Part shown: positions 55,477 through 64,000 of the stretch, one piece after another
How positions within the stretch are numbered: position 1 is the first letter of the stretch
Layout of the letters: the number at the start of each line of letters is the position of its first letter
Assembly: GCF_021129235.1 (NCBI RefSeq)
Contig: NZ_JAJOMA010000008.1
Location: 231,774 to 295,773 of the forward strand
DNA from: Kineosporia mesophila
GTDB lineage: Bacteria > Actinomycetota > Actinomycetes > Actinomycetales > Kineosporiaceae
Direction of reading: 5' to 3'
DNA: 64,000 nt
The notes under the pieces: model-generated
The model's input: only the letters and a program-made list of their open reading frames with translations
Databases searched by the model: none
Told to the model about the DNA's origin: nothing
Position numbers and translations under genes: made by a program

Positions 55477-57824
55477 TGAGCGACGAGACGGCGACCGGCC
55501 CCACCCCCGACGACGCGAAGGCGTCCGCGGCGGTGAACAGTCCGACGGAGCGGGCGGCCGGTTCCGTTCCGTCCGCCCGGCAAGACCCAGCGGGGGGCAG
55601 AGCTGAGGGCGGGACCGGGAGCCCGTCTCCCCGCCCTCCCAAGAATCAGGTGCGCAAGCCCCGAGCGGCCAAGACCGCGGCGACCACGGGCGACGCAGCC
55701 AAGCAGACCGCGGCCCGCAAGCCCACGTCGAAGCGCGCCCCCGCGAAGAAGACGACTCCGCGCAAGGCCACGCCCGGCTCCGTCACGCCCGGCTCCGTCA
55801 CGCCCGGCTCCGTCACGCCCGGCTCCGTCACGCCCGGCTCCGTCACGCCCAGCTCCGTCACGCCCAGCTCCGCTGTCCCGAGCGCTGTTGCTCCGGACGC
55901 GGTGGCCTCGGGTGGGGTGACAACGGACGCGGTGACGACGGACGCGGTGACGACGGGTGGGGTGACGGCGGACGCGGTGACGACCGACGCGGTGGCTGCG
56001 GGTGCGGCGACCACGGACGTGACGACGGCTGGGATCGCCTCTGAAGCGGCCGTTCCCGGCAAGGCATCCTGGGCCGCGGTCAAGCCCGGCGGAAACTCTT
56101 CCGCTGCGGCGGTTCCCGGTCCGGTCCGGAGCTCTGCGGCCACCTCCGGCGGCGTGGCGCCCAGCGCAGGGTCAACGGCGGATGCCGTCTCCGGTCCGGC
56201 CGCGAGTGGCGAGGTGGCCTCCGGTGCTACCGGGTTGTCCGTCGATCCGGTAGCCGACACGCCCGCGGCACCGGTCGCGCCCACGCCCGAGGTTCCGGAC
56301 CAGGTGCTGGCCGAGGCGGCCAGTGCCGAAGTGCGCCGGACCCGGCCCGAAACCGTCGACAAGGTCAGCGAAAAGGCCTCGGCGAAGGCGACCCCGGCGA
56401 CTCTGGCGGCCGTGACGTCGCAGCCGCCGGCCACCGGCGAACCGGTTGCCCCGCTCACAGACCCCCTGATCAAGCCGGGCACCGACCGCTCCGCGGCGGC
56501 CCGGCCGGCGGCTCCCGCTGCCCCCACGACATCCCCGGTCGAGTCCGCAACCCAGACCGGCCAGACCGGCCAGACCGGCCAGACCGGCCAGACCGGCAGC
56601 GAGAGCCTCGCACCGTCGCTGCCCGGAACGGGTGCGAGCGGTGGGGCCGTGGGCGGTGAGACAGCGAACGGGTCGGGTGTTTCCGTGAAGCCGGAGGCAG
56701 CCGAGTCTTCGCCGGGCTCGTTGTCTGCCGGTGAGGCGGAGCCCGCCACCTTCACGTCTGACGAATCGGTGGAGCAGGAAGCGGCGGTGCCGGTTTCGGC
56801 CACGCCGAAAACCCCGAAGACCCCGGCACCGACGTCATCGCCCACGTCCGCCGGGGAGCCGGGGACCGCGTCCTCTGCTGGAAAGGCTGACCCCGCGCCG
56901 GATCCGGCCCCGGAAAGCGCCTCGTCAACTGCCTTCTCGCCGACTGAGAAGACCAACCCGCCCACGGGTTCCGCCACTCCCACGAAGGTGACCCGTGAGG
57001 AGGCGCCAGTTGCCTCGTCCACTCGGGGAGGGGGTACACGGCCCGGCGCGAAGGGGGCCCAGGGGGCGGGGTATGCCCGCGACCGGTTCTCGGCGCTGGT
57101 GGGCGCGCGGGTGCAGCGCCGCGAGAAGCAGCCCTACGGCGATGCTCTCGAGGTGGGGGCGGGGTCGACGTTCGGGTTCTCGCTCGGCCTGCTGCAGGCG
57201 GGGGTGGTGAGCCGGCTGTCGATCAGTGACCTGGCCACGTCCGCGCTCGCGGCGGCGGGGCGTCGCGCCGAACAGCTGGGTCTGCACATCGAGAACGAGG
57301 AGCTGGCCGACCCGGAGATGCTGCCGTTCGACGACGACAGCTTCGACCTGGTGGTGGCGCATGCCCTGCTGCACCGGCGGATGGACCCGGCGAGCACGCT
57401 GACCGAGATGCTGCGGGTACTGCGGCCGGGCGGGCGGTTCGTGATCACGGGCGAGTCGACGCGGCTCAAGGACTGGGCCTCGCGGGGCTACGCGCGGGAA
57501 CAGGGGAGCGTGGGCCGGGTGGGCATGTCGCGGGCCGGCAAGGCCCGCACCCGTCTGCCCGAACGGCTGCGCACCCTGACGGGAGCCCCGGACGCGTCCC
57601 CGACCGTCCCCGAGCGGCTGGAGGCCGTCGCGGCCGCGGCCGGTGCGAAAGACGTTCGGCTGCGCCCCGAGGAGCTGCTCGCGACCGTGCTGCCGTACCC
57701 GGGCGCCGAACCGGGGCAGACGGTGATCCGCTCGCGCGAGCGGCTGGCCGGGCTGGACCGCAAGCTGTCCCAGGTGCTGCCGGCCACGGTCTTCCCGACG
57801 GTGGGGCTCACCGGCACCCGCTGA
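55476..57824 (+). CDS. SAM methyltransferase fused to a long repetitive basic/low-complexity N-terminus
   Basis: 782 residues. The first about 90 residues are basic and histone-like (KNQVRKPRAAKTAATTG, KRAPAKKTTPRKA). Then come perfect GSVTP pentads and degenerate V-T-T-D-A repeats (about 100-190), and a long Ala/Pro/Thr/Glu stretch with a GQT triplet run (about 359-374). The last about 260 residues are a class I methyltransferase: GDALEVGAGSTFGFSLGLL (motif I), LSISDLATSALAAAGRRAE, MLPFDDDSFDLVVAHALLHR, RVLRPGGRFVITGE. GAAGGA is 5 bases before the ATG. The N-tail is probably disordered; the target is unknown. Confidence 0.85.
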   Translation: MSDETATGPTPDDAKASAAVNSPTERAAGSVPSARQDPAGGRAEGGTGSPSPRPPKNQVRKPRAAKTAATTGDAAKQTAARKPTSKRAPAKKTTPRKATPGSVTPGSVTPGSVTPGSVTPGSVTPSSVTPSSAVPSAVAPDAVASGGVTTDAVTTDAVTTGGVTADAVTTDAVAAGAATTDVTTAGIASEAAVPGKASWAAVKPGGNSSAAAVPGPVRSSAATSGGVAPSAGSTADAVSGPAASGEVASGATGLSVDPVADTPAAPVAPTPEVPDQVLAEAASAEVRRTRPETVDKVSEKASAKATPATLAAVTSQPPATGEPVAPLTDPLIKPGTDRSAAARPAAPAAPTTSPVESATQTGQTGQTGQTGQTGSESLAPSLPGTGASGGAVGGETANGSGVSVKPEAAESSPGSLSAGEAEPATFTSDESVEQEAAVPVSATPKTPKTPAPTSSPTSAGEPGTASSAGKADPAPDPAPESASSTAFSPTEKTNPPTGSATPTKVTREEAPVASSTRGGGTRPGAKGAQGAGYARDRFSALVGARVQRREKQPYGDALEVGAGSTFGFSLGLLQAGVVSRLSISDLATSALAAAGRRAEQLGLHIENEELADPEMLPFDDDSFDLVVAHALLHRRMDPASTLTEMLRVLRPGGRFVITGESTRLKDWASRGYAREQGSVGRVGMSRAGKARTRLPERLRTLTGAPDASPTVPERLEAVAAAAGAKDVRLRPEELLATVLPYPGAEPGQTVIRSRERLAGLDRKLSQVLPATVFPTVGLTGTR
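55769..55873. repeat. In-frame 15-base repeat encoding GSVTP units
   Basis: Five perfect copies of CACGCCCGGCTCCGT and two variants in tandem. All preserve the reading frame of the methyltransferase gene. Confidence 0.85.
56552..56596. repeat. In-frame 9-base repeat encoding GQT units
   Basis: Five perfect copies of CCAGACCGG, in the frame of the same gene. Confidence 0.8.
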
Positions 57825-57836
57825 GAGCGATGGGGT

Positions 57837-57880
57837 GCAGGTCACGCCCGGCGGCAGCTCAACGCCGGGCGTCGACCTGC
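57837..57880 (+). terminator. Terminator-like hairpin between methyltransferase and next gene
   Basis: Arms GCAGGTC-ACGCCCGGCG and CGCCGGGCGTCGACCTGC pair with one bulge around a 9-base loop. A short gap gene boundary lies here. Confidence 0.6.
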
Positions 57881-57893
57881 CGACACCCCAGGC

Positions 57894-59153
57894 GTGAGCC
57901 AGCGCCCTGCGAACAGTCCCGGGAACGACCAGCCGAGCGAACCGGCCGAGTCGGCGCCGTCGGGGCAGTCGGCTCAGCCGGCCCCGACGGCCCAGCCGGT
58001 GCGGAGCCTGGTCCTGCCGGTGCGCCCGGGGCAGATCCCGCCGAGCGTGCTCCGGGCGGACGGTCCTCCGCCGGAGGTGTTGCGGCAGTGGAGTGACGCC
58101 CTGTCGGCGGCGGGTCTGTACAGCGAGGCGCTCGCCGTGCACCCGGCGCTGGAGCGGGTGGACGTGGTGCGCCTGGCGGAACTGGCCGTGCTGGCCGGGA
58201 TCCACACCCAGGCCCAGGAATTACTGCGGGAGCTGAACGAGGGCGAGAGTGAGCGCAGCCGCCGGAACGTCACGGTGCTCGGCCCGACCGGCCAGGACCG
58301 GGCCGCTCCGCCCAGTCCCTGGCTGGACCTGCTGGGCCGGGTGGCGGAACTGCTCGCGGGCACGGGTGACCTGGCGGCGGTGAACGCGGCGGCGGCCCAG
58401 GTGCAGCCCTCGGCGGCGATGGACTGGATCGTCGCGCTGGCCGCGGTCTCCGTGGGTGACCTGCCGGCGGCGGCGGTGCTGGCGCGGGCAGCCCGCGCGG
58501 GCGGCTGCCGGGACCTGCGGATGCTGACGATCGCCGCGGCCGACGAGGCCCGTCAGGGGCAGTACTCCCAGGCCCTCGATCTCACTGCTCAGGCGCAGCG
58601 CATCGCCCTGCCCGACGAGGACCCGGCCGCGCTCACGGTGCACGTGCTCCAGCGCTGCGGGTTCGCCGACGCGGCCCGGGGCCTGGCGCTGGCCGGTGTG
58701 GGGGACTCCTCGCTGTCACCGGCATCGCGGACCGACTGGAAGGCCGCCGCGGCCTCCACCGGTGCGGGCGGTCTGAGCCTGCTGCGGGAACGGGTGAAGG
58801 CGCACGGTCACCGGCCGCGGCGCCGTATCGAGCGCAAGGCCCGCGAGGCCGAGGCGATCGCGTCGTACGACCTGACCTGCCGCTGCTACGCCTCCGGCGG
58901 CTGGATCGGCCCGTCGCGGCACTTCTACCTGCAGCATCATCTTCACGAGCTGCTGCCTGCCCCGGTCGCGGGCCTGGACGCCCGGCTGATGATCTGCCGG
59001 GCCACCAGCCTGACCTTCCTCGATCTGGTGGCCCGGGAGATTACGTTGCCCGTGCCGTCCACCCCGCCGAGTACCGTTCTCACATCCGGTCCGGACGAGG
59101 AGCGTCCCACGCCGGGAATGGGTGTCAGCCTGGGTCTGGCCCTGCCCGCGTAG
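57894..59153 (+). CDS. Helical-repeat (TPR-like) protein of unknown function
   Basis: 419 residues from GTG. After a Pro/Ala/Ser-rich N-terminus (1-45), residues about 60-330 are all-helical with TPR/HAT-like pairs (WSDALSAAGLYSEALAVHPAL, ARAARAGGCRDLRMLTIAAADEARQGQYSQALDLTAQAQRIAL). A basic helix KAHGHRPRRRIERKAREAEAI and a segment CRCYASGGWIGPSRHFYLQHHL follow. The last 50 residues are Pro/Thr-rich. No catalytic motif is visible. Possible scaffold protein; I do not know the family. Confidence 0.75.
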   Translation: MSQRPANSPGNDQPSEPAESAPSGQSAQPAPTAQPVRSLVLPVRPGQIPPSVLRADGPPPEVLRQWSDALSAAGLYSEALAVHPALERVDVVRLAELAVLAGIHTQAQELLRELNEGESERSRRNVTVLGPTGQDRAAPPSPWLDLLGRVAELLAGTGDLAAVNAAAAQVQPSAAMDWIVALAAVSVGDLPAAAVLARAARAGGCRDLRMLTIAAADEARQGQYSQALDLTAQAQRIALPDEDPAALTVHVLQRCGFADAARGLALAGVGDSSLSPASRTDWKAAAASTGAGGLSLLRERVKAHGHRPRRRIERKAREAEAIASYDLTCRCYASGGWIGPSRHFYLQHHLHELLPAPVAGLDARLMICRATSLTFLDLVAREITLPVPSTPPSTVLTSGPDEERPTPGMGVSLGLALPA

Positions 59154-59383
59154 ACGAATGCCCGGATCGCCCGGACGAATAAAGGCACAGTCGGGTGAGT
59201 TAATTCACAGGCCCCCGGTCAGAGCTACCGTCCGGCGTGAGTAGCGTGTGGGATCAGCGCTCCAGGGGTGGCCGTACCGGCCCCGGATGAGAAACTTGTT
59301 CCGGGTAAGCGGTCGCTCAGGTCGCCGAAGCCACCTCCTGGCAAGTTGTCCCCAGAAGCTACGCAAAGAGTCGAGAGGCGCTC

Positions 59384-60163
59384 ATGAACATCGTGGTGTG
59401 TGTGAAGTACGTACCGGACGCCCAGGCGGACCGGACATTCTCGCCGGACGACAACACCACGGACCGCGAAAACGTCGACGGCCTGCTCTCCGAGCTCGAC
59501 GAGTACCCCGTCGAGGAGGCGCTCAAGCTCGCCGACGCCACCGACGGCAAGGTCATCGTGCTCACGGTCGGCCCGGAAGACGCGACCGACGCGGCCCGCA
59601 AGGCGCTGCAGATGGGTGCGCACGAGGCGGTCCATGTCCAGGACGACGCGATCCACGGCTCGGACGCCCTGGCCACGTCCAAGGTGCTGGCCGCGGCCAT
59701 CGCCAAGCTCGAGTACGACCTGATCCTCACCGGCATGGCCTCCACCGACGGCTCGATGGGCGTCGTGCCCGCCATGCTCGCGGAGCGTCTCGGCCTGCCC
59801 CAGATCACGCTGGCCAGCGAGCTCACGATCGAGGGCGGCAAGGCCGTCATCCGCCGCGACAACGACGCCAGCACCGAGATCATCGAGGCCTCGCTGCCGG
59901 CCGTGGTCAGCGTCACCGACCAGATCAACGAGCCGCGCTACCCCTCGTTCAAGGGGATCATGGCCGCGAAGAAGAAGCCGCTGCAGACCTGGTCGCTCGA
60001 AGACCTGGGCCTGACCGCCGACGAGGTGGGCTCGGCCGCCGCCTGGACCACGGTCACCTCGGTCGCCGAGCGCCCGGCCCGCACCGCCGGGCAGGTCGTC
60101 ACCGACGAGGGCGACGGCGGCGCGAAGCTCGTCGAGTTCCTCGCCGGCGCCAAGCTGGTCTGA
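59384..60163 (+). CDS. etfB: Electron transfer flavoprotein beta subunit
   Basis: 259 residues. It starts MNIVVCVKYVPDAQADRTF, with the beta-subunit signature LDEYPVEEALKLAD and ILTGMASTDGSMGVVPAMLAERLG. AMP and part of the FAD site belong to this subunit. It pairs with EtfA to carry electrons from acyl-CoA dehydrogenases to the quinone pool. GAGAGG stands 5 bases before the ATG. EtfA follows after 35 bases. Confidence 0.95.
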   Translation: MNIVVCVKYVPDAQADRTFSPDDNTTDRENVDGLLSELDEYPVEEALKLADATDGKVIVLTVGPEDATDAARKALQMGAHEAVHVQDDAIHGSDALATSKVLAAAIAKLEYDLILTGMASTDGSMGVVPAMLAERLGLPQITLASELTIEGGKAVIRRDNDASTEIIEASLPAVVSVTDQINEPRYPSFKGIMAAKKKPLQTWSLEDLGLTADEVGSAAAWTTVTSVAERPARTAGQVVTDEGDGGAKLVEFLAGAKLV

Positions 60164-60198
60164 CCCCTCTTCCCCCACTGAACTGAAGGACCGATTCG

Positions 60199-61161
<963 letters not shown>

Positions 61162-61169
61162 CGACTGAC

Positions 61170-61196
61170 GCCGGGGTGGTGACGAACCGCCCCGGC
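61170..61196 (+). terminator. Hairpin terminator after etfA
   Basis: Arms GCCGGGGTGGT / ACCGCCCCGGC (one mismatch) with a 5-base loop, 9 bases after the stop. Confidence 0.6.
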
Positions 61197-61218
61197 CCGG
61201 TCCCGCTCACGCAGTGCC

Positions 61219-61224
61219 TACACT
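61219..61224 (+). promoter_or_regulatory. Leaderless-type -10 box of the cysteine desulfurase gene
   Basis: TACACT is followed by 7 bases and then the GTG at 61232. No ribosome site is present, so this fixes the start better than the upstream GTG at 61214. Confidence 0.55.
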
Positions 61225-61231
61225 CGACTCC

Positions 61232-62464
61232 GTGACTGCTTATCTCGACCACGCGGCGACCACGCCGATGCTGCCTGAAGCGGTGGCGGCCATGGTCGAG
61301 GAGATGGCGTCCACCGGCAACGCCTCGTCCCTGCACTCCTCCGGCCGCCGGGCCCGCCGGGTGGTCGAGGAGGCCCGCGAGCAGTTCGGCGCGGCGCTCG
61401 GGGCCAGTCCCAGCGAGGTGATCTTCACCTCCGGCGGCACCGAGGCGGACAATCTGGCGGTCAAGGGCCTGTTCTGGGCCCGGCGCGCTCTCGACGGCCA
61501 CCGGCGCACGATCGTGGCCACCCCGATCGAGCACCACGCCGTGCTGGATCCCGTCGAGTGGCTGGTCACCCACGAGGGCGCCGAGATTCTCTGGGCCCCG
61601 GTCGATCACGCGGGTCGCGTGGATCTCGACGGCCTCTCACAGCTTTTGGACGAGCATCACGACGCGGTCTCGCTGGTCACCGTCATGTGGGCGAACAACG
61701 AGGTGGGCACCGTCCAGCCGATCCCGCAGATCGCGGAACTGGCCCACCGGTACGGCATCCCGGTCCACACCGACGCGATCCAGGCGGTCGGGCACCTCCC
61801 GGTCGACTTCGCCGCGAGCGGTGCCGACTGCCTCAGCGTGAGCGGGCACAAGCTGGGCGGCCCGGTCTCGGCCGGAGCCCTGCTGGCCCGGCGTGGTCTC
61901 GACCTGGTGCCCGGACTGCACGGCGGCGGGCAGGAACGCGGCATCCGCTCCGGCACCCTCGATGTCCCCGCCCTGAAGGCGTTCGCCGTCGCGACCATCC
62001 AGGCCGTGCAGACCCAGCCCGCCGAGGCCGGGCGCATCGCGGCCCTGCGCGACGACCTGGTGCGGGCGGTCTGGAAGGCCGTGCCCGACGCCGTGCTGAA
62101 CGGCCCGGTGCCCGACGGCCTGGCCGGACCGGGCCCGGCCCTGGCTCCCGAGGGCCCCTTCGACCGGCTCCCCGGCAACGCCCACTTCACCTTCCCGGGC
62201 TGCGAGGGCGACTCCCTGCTCTACCTGCTCGACGCCCGCGGCGTGGAATGTTCCACCGGTTCGGCCTGCCAGGCGGGAGTACCCCAGCCCAGTCACGTGT
62301 TGCTGGCCATGGGCGTGCCCGAGGCCACGGCCCGGGGCGCGCTGCGCTTCAGCCTGGGCCACACCTCCACCGCCGACGACGTGGCGGCGCTGGCCGAGGC
62401 GATCGGCCCCGTGGTCGACCGCGCCCGGGGTGCGGGCCTGAGTTCCGGTTTGTCGAAGGGGTAG
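61232..62464 (+). CDS. Cysteine desulfurase (IscS/NifS type)
   Basis: About 410 residues, starting [18 protein letters not shown] as in relatives. PLP lysine is in [14 protein letters not shown]; the catalytic Cys is in [21 protein letters not shown]. It strips sulfur from cysteine to form a persulfide and should feed MnmA directly next door. Transcription looks leaderless from 61232. A longer frame from 61214 adds six residues and is less likely. Its 3' end contains the ribosome site for mnmA. Confidence 0.93.
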   Translation: MTAYLDHAATTPMLPEAVAAMVEEMASTGNASSLHSSGRRARRVVEEAREQFGAALGASPSEVIFTSGGTEADNLAVKGLFWARRALDGHRRTIVATPIEHHAVLDPVEWLVTHEGAEILWAPVDHAGRVDLDGLSQLLDEHHDAVSLVTVMWANNEVGTVQPIPQIAELAHRYGIPVHTDAIQAVGHLPVDFAASGADCLSVSGHKLGGPVSAGALLARRGLDLVPGLHGGGQERGIRSGTLDVPALKAFAVATIQAVQTQPAEAGRIAALRDDLVRAVWKAVPDAVLNGPVPDGLAGPGPALAPEGPFDRLPGNAHFTFPGCEGDSLLYLLDARGVECSTGSACQAGVPQPSHVLLAMGVPEATARGALRFSLGHTSTADDVAALAEAIGPVVDRARGAGLSSGLSKG

Positions 62465-62469
62465 CACTG

Positions 62470-63576
62470 ATGCGAGTACTGGCTGCGATGAGCGGCGGGG
62501 TCGACTCCGCCGTGGCCGCGGCGCGCGCCGTCGACGCCGGGCACGAGGTGGTCGGCGTGCACCTGGCCCTGGCCCGCAACCCGCAGACCCTGCGGGCGGG
62601 CGCTCGCGGGTGCTGCACGATCGAAGATGCCGGCGACGCCCGCCGGGTCGCCGACATCCTCGGGATTCCGTTCTACGTCTGGGATCTGGCCGAGCGGTTC
62701 CAGGAAGACGTGATCGACGACTTCGTCGCCGAGTACCGGATCGGGCGCACCCCCAACCCGTGCGTGCGCTGCAACCAGAAGATCAAGTTCGCCGCCCTGC
62801 TCGACAAGGCCGTGGCCCTCGGGTTCGACGCCGTCGGCACCGGGCACTACGCGCAGATGATCGACGGCCCGCACGGCCCGGAGCTGCACCGCGCCGTGGA
62901 CATGGGCAAGGACCAGTCGTACGTGCTGGCCGTGCTGCCGCCCGACCGCCTGGCCCGGTCGCTGTTCCCGCTGGGCGACACACTCAAGGACGACGTGCGC
63001 CGCGAGGCCGCCGAGCGCGGCCTGCGGGTCGCCAGCAAGCCCGACAGCCACGACATCTGCTTCATCTCCGACGGCGACACCCAGGGCTTCCTGGCCAAGC
63101 GGCTGGGTGAGAAGCCCGGTCCGATCGTCGGCACCGATGGTCAGCAGCTCGGGGAGCACTCCGGGGCCTACGGTTTCACCGTCGGACAGCGCCGGGGCCT
63201 CTCGATCGGCACGCCCGCCGCCGACGGCAGGCCGCGCTACGTGCTGAGCATCGAGCCGGTGTCGAACACCGTGGTCGTGGGTTCGGCCGAAGAGCTCCAG
63301 GTGAACGGCATCAGCGGCGCCGAGGCCACCTGGTGCGCGCCCGTGCCCGACCCCGGTGAGGCGGTGTCGGTCCAGGTCCGGGCGCACGGCCGCGCAGTGC
63401 CCGCCCGCGTGCTCCCGTACGGTCCGGCGGCGGGTGAGGGCACTCTGCAGACCCTTCCGGCCACGGTCGAGGTGGCTCTCGACGAGCCGATCAAGGGCGT
63501 CGCCACCGGCCAGACCCTCGTGCTGTACCGGGGCACCCAGGTGATCGGGTCGTCCACCGTCAGCGCGACCAGCTGA
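62470..63576 (+). CDS. mnmA: tRNA-specific 2-thiouridylase
   Basis: 368 residues. The PP-loop [11 protein letters not shown] binds ATP at the N-terminus. [12 protein letters not shown] holds the first catalytic Cys and [12 protein letters not shown] the second. The C-terminal beta-barrel part ends at [16 protein letters not shown]. It thiolates U34 of Lys, Glu and Gln tRNAs, using sulfur from the desulfurase encoded 5 bases upstream. GAAGGGG in the end of that gene is 8 bases before the ATG. The pentamer array follows immediately after its stop. Confidence 0.95.
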   Translation: MRVLAAMSGGVDSAVAAARAVDAGHEVVGVHLALARNPQTLRAGARGCCTIEDAGDARRVADILGIPFYVWDLAERFQEDVIDDFVAEYRIGRTPNPCVRCNQKIKFAALLDKAVALGFDAVGTGHYAQMIDGPHGPELHRAVDMGKDQSYVLAVLPPDRLARSLFPLGDTLKDDVRREAAERGLRVASKPDSHDICFISDGDTQGFLAKRLGEKPGPIVGTDGQQLGEHSGAYGFTVGQRRGLSIGTPAADGRPRYVLSIEPVSNTVVVGSAEELQVNGISGAEATWCAPVPDPGEAVSVQVRAHGRAVPARVLPYGPAAGEGTLQTLPATVEVALDEPIKGVATGQTLVLYRGTQVIGSSTVSATS

Positions 63577-64000
63577 ACCATCGACCCGACGCGACCTGAC
63601 GCGACCCGACCTGACCCGACGCGACCCGACGCGACCCGACCTGGCCTGACGCGACGCGACGCGACCTGACCTGACCTGGCCCGACCTGACCTGGCCCGAC
63701 CTGACCTGGCCCGACCTGACCTGGCCCGACCTGACCTGGCCCGACCTGGCCCGGCCTGACCCGGCCCGACCTGACCCGACCTGGCCCGCACCGAGCCGAC
63801 CCGCACCGAACTGAACCGACCTGGCCCACCTGGCCCCGGCCGGGGCTGGACGCTCCGTCATGTCGCGGGGGCGGAGGCGCTCTGCCGGGACACTTTTCGA
63901 GCGCGTTCCAGCTGTCGTGGAACGTCGTCAGAGTCGCGGGGCCATAGCCAAGGCGCATGACCCGACGGCTTTGTGGCCTTGCGCGCATGACCCGACGGCT
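63577..64000. other. Repeat-rich tail of the window after mnmA
   Basis: About 420 bases with no gene that I can support. The first 260 are the pentamer array. The last 160 hold a small hairpin (arms CGTTCCA / TGGAACG at 63904-63924). GCGCATGACCCGACGGCT occurs twice (63953-63970 and 63983-64000) with a 30-base spacing; the window cuts the second copy's context. Confidence 0.6.
63585..63835. repeat. GACCY pentanucleotide array with 15-base higher-order unit
   Basis: Sequence runs in steps of five as (C/G)(G/T)ACC or close variants for about 250 bases. Between 63671 and 63745 the unit CTGACCTGGCCCGAC is repeated five times perfectly. No stop codon occurs in many frames, but the composition is not coding. 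Confidence 0.85.

Noticed and set aside
55646..57022. Long open frames antisense to the GSVTP region
   Set aside because: They are reading-frame shadows of the repeats: high GC and repeated codons remove stops on both strands, and no ribosome site is present.
61214..61231. Start of the cysteine desulfurase at GTG 61214
   Set aside because: TACACT at 61219-61224 lies within this segment and points to a leaderless start at 61232, where relatives begin.

Overview
The window is very GC-rich and almost every real gene uses G or C at third codon positions. It carries GTG starts, TANNNT leaderless promoters, an Eis-type acetyltransferase, a GlgE alpha-glucan pathway and a sulfur-type leader peptide. 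Together these point to a high-GC actinobacterium, possibly near Kineosporiaceae; that family guess is an inference from gene content only. I see no rRNA, tRNA, CRISPR array, prophage or transposase, so this looks like chromosomal backbone with lineage-specific genes.

Layout. 1-4 kb: the end of a ROK-family gene, a VOC protein, a threonine/serine dehydratase and a degenerate GGDEF plus EAL protein. 4.6-9.2 kb: a translationally coupled pair, a small membrane coiled-coil protein and a 1434-residue membrane-anchored, repeat-rich protein that I cannot assign. 9.7-17.1 kb: an FHA/winged-helix protein, a polyprenyl-phosphate sugar transferase, an unknown membrane protein, a GT39-type mannosyltransferase-like protein with Gly/Ser/Thr repeats, and a small anchored protein; this looks like a surface-polymer region. 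17.4-30 kb: a luciferase-like oxidoreductase, a methyltransferase, a large GAF-PAS hybrid kinase, two lipoproteins, an acyltransferase, a WYL regulator, an Eis-like acetyltransferase and histidine ammonia-lyase. 30.2-35.3 kb: a copper-flavoured group, made of a CopC-like protein lacking copper ligands, a Met/His-rich membrane protein, YcnI and a true CopC.

35.3-46.3 kb: an OmpA-like protein, a DUF559-type protein bracketed by two copies of the same hairpin, then the GlgE operon (glgE-treS-mak) divergent from glgP. This set converts trehalose to maltose, maltose to maltose-1-phosphate and then alpha-glucan, while GlgP (and GlgX at 51.7 kb) degrade glucan. 46.3-49.4 kb: an amino-acid type ABC importer preceded by a 28-residue Cys-rich leader peptide that suggests sulfur or cysteine control. 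49.4-54.5 kb: an MTOX-like flavin oxidase, a GNAT protein, a DUF2283 protein, GlgX and a YbjN-like protein. 54.7-59.2 kb: enoyl-CoA hydratase overlapping a methyltransferase with a long repetitive basic tail, then an unknown helical-repeat protein. 59.4-63.6 kb: etfB-etfA, cysteine desulfurase and mnmA, which link electron transfer and sulfur delivery for tRNA thiolation.

The most unusual material is non-coding or repetitive: hairpin elements present in two copies (two families), a 16-bp tandem repeat array before ycnI, a GACCY pentamer array after mnmA, and in-frame 9/15/36-bp repeats inside three proteins.
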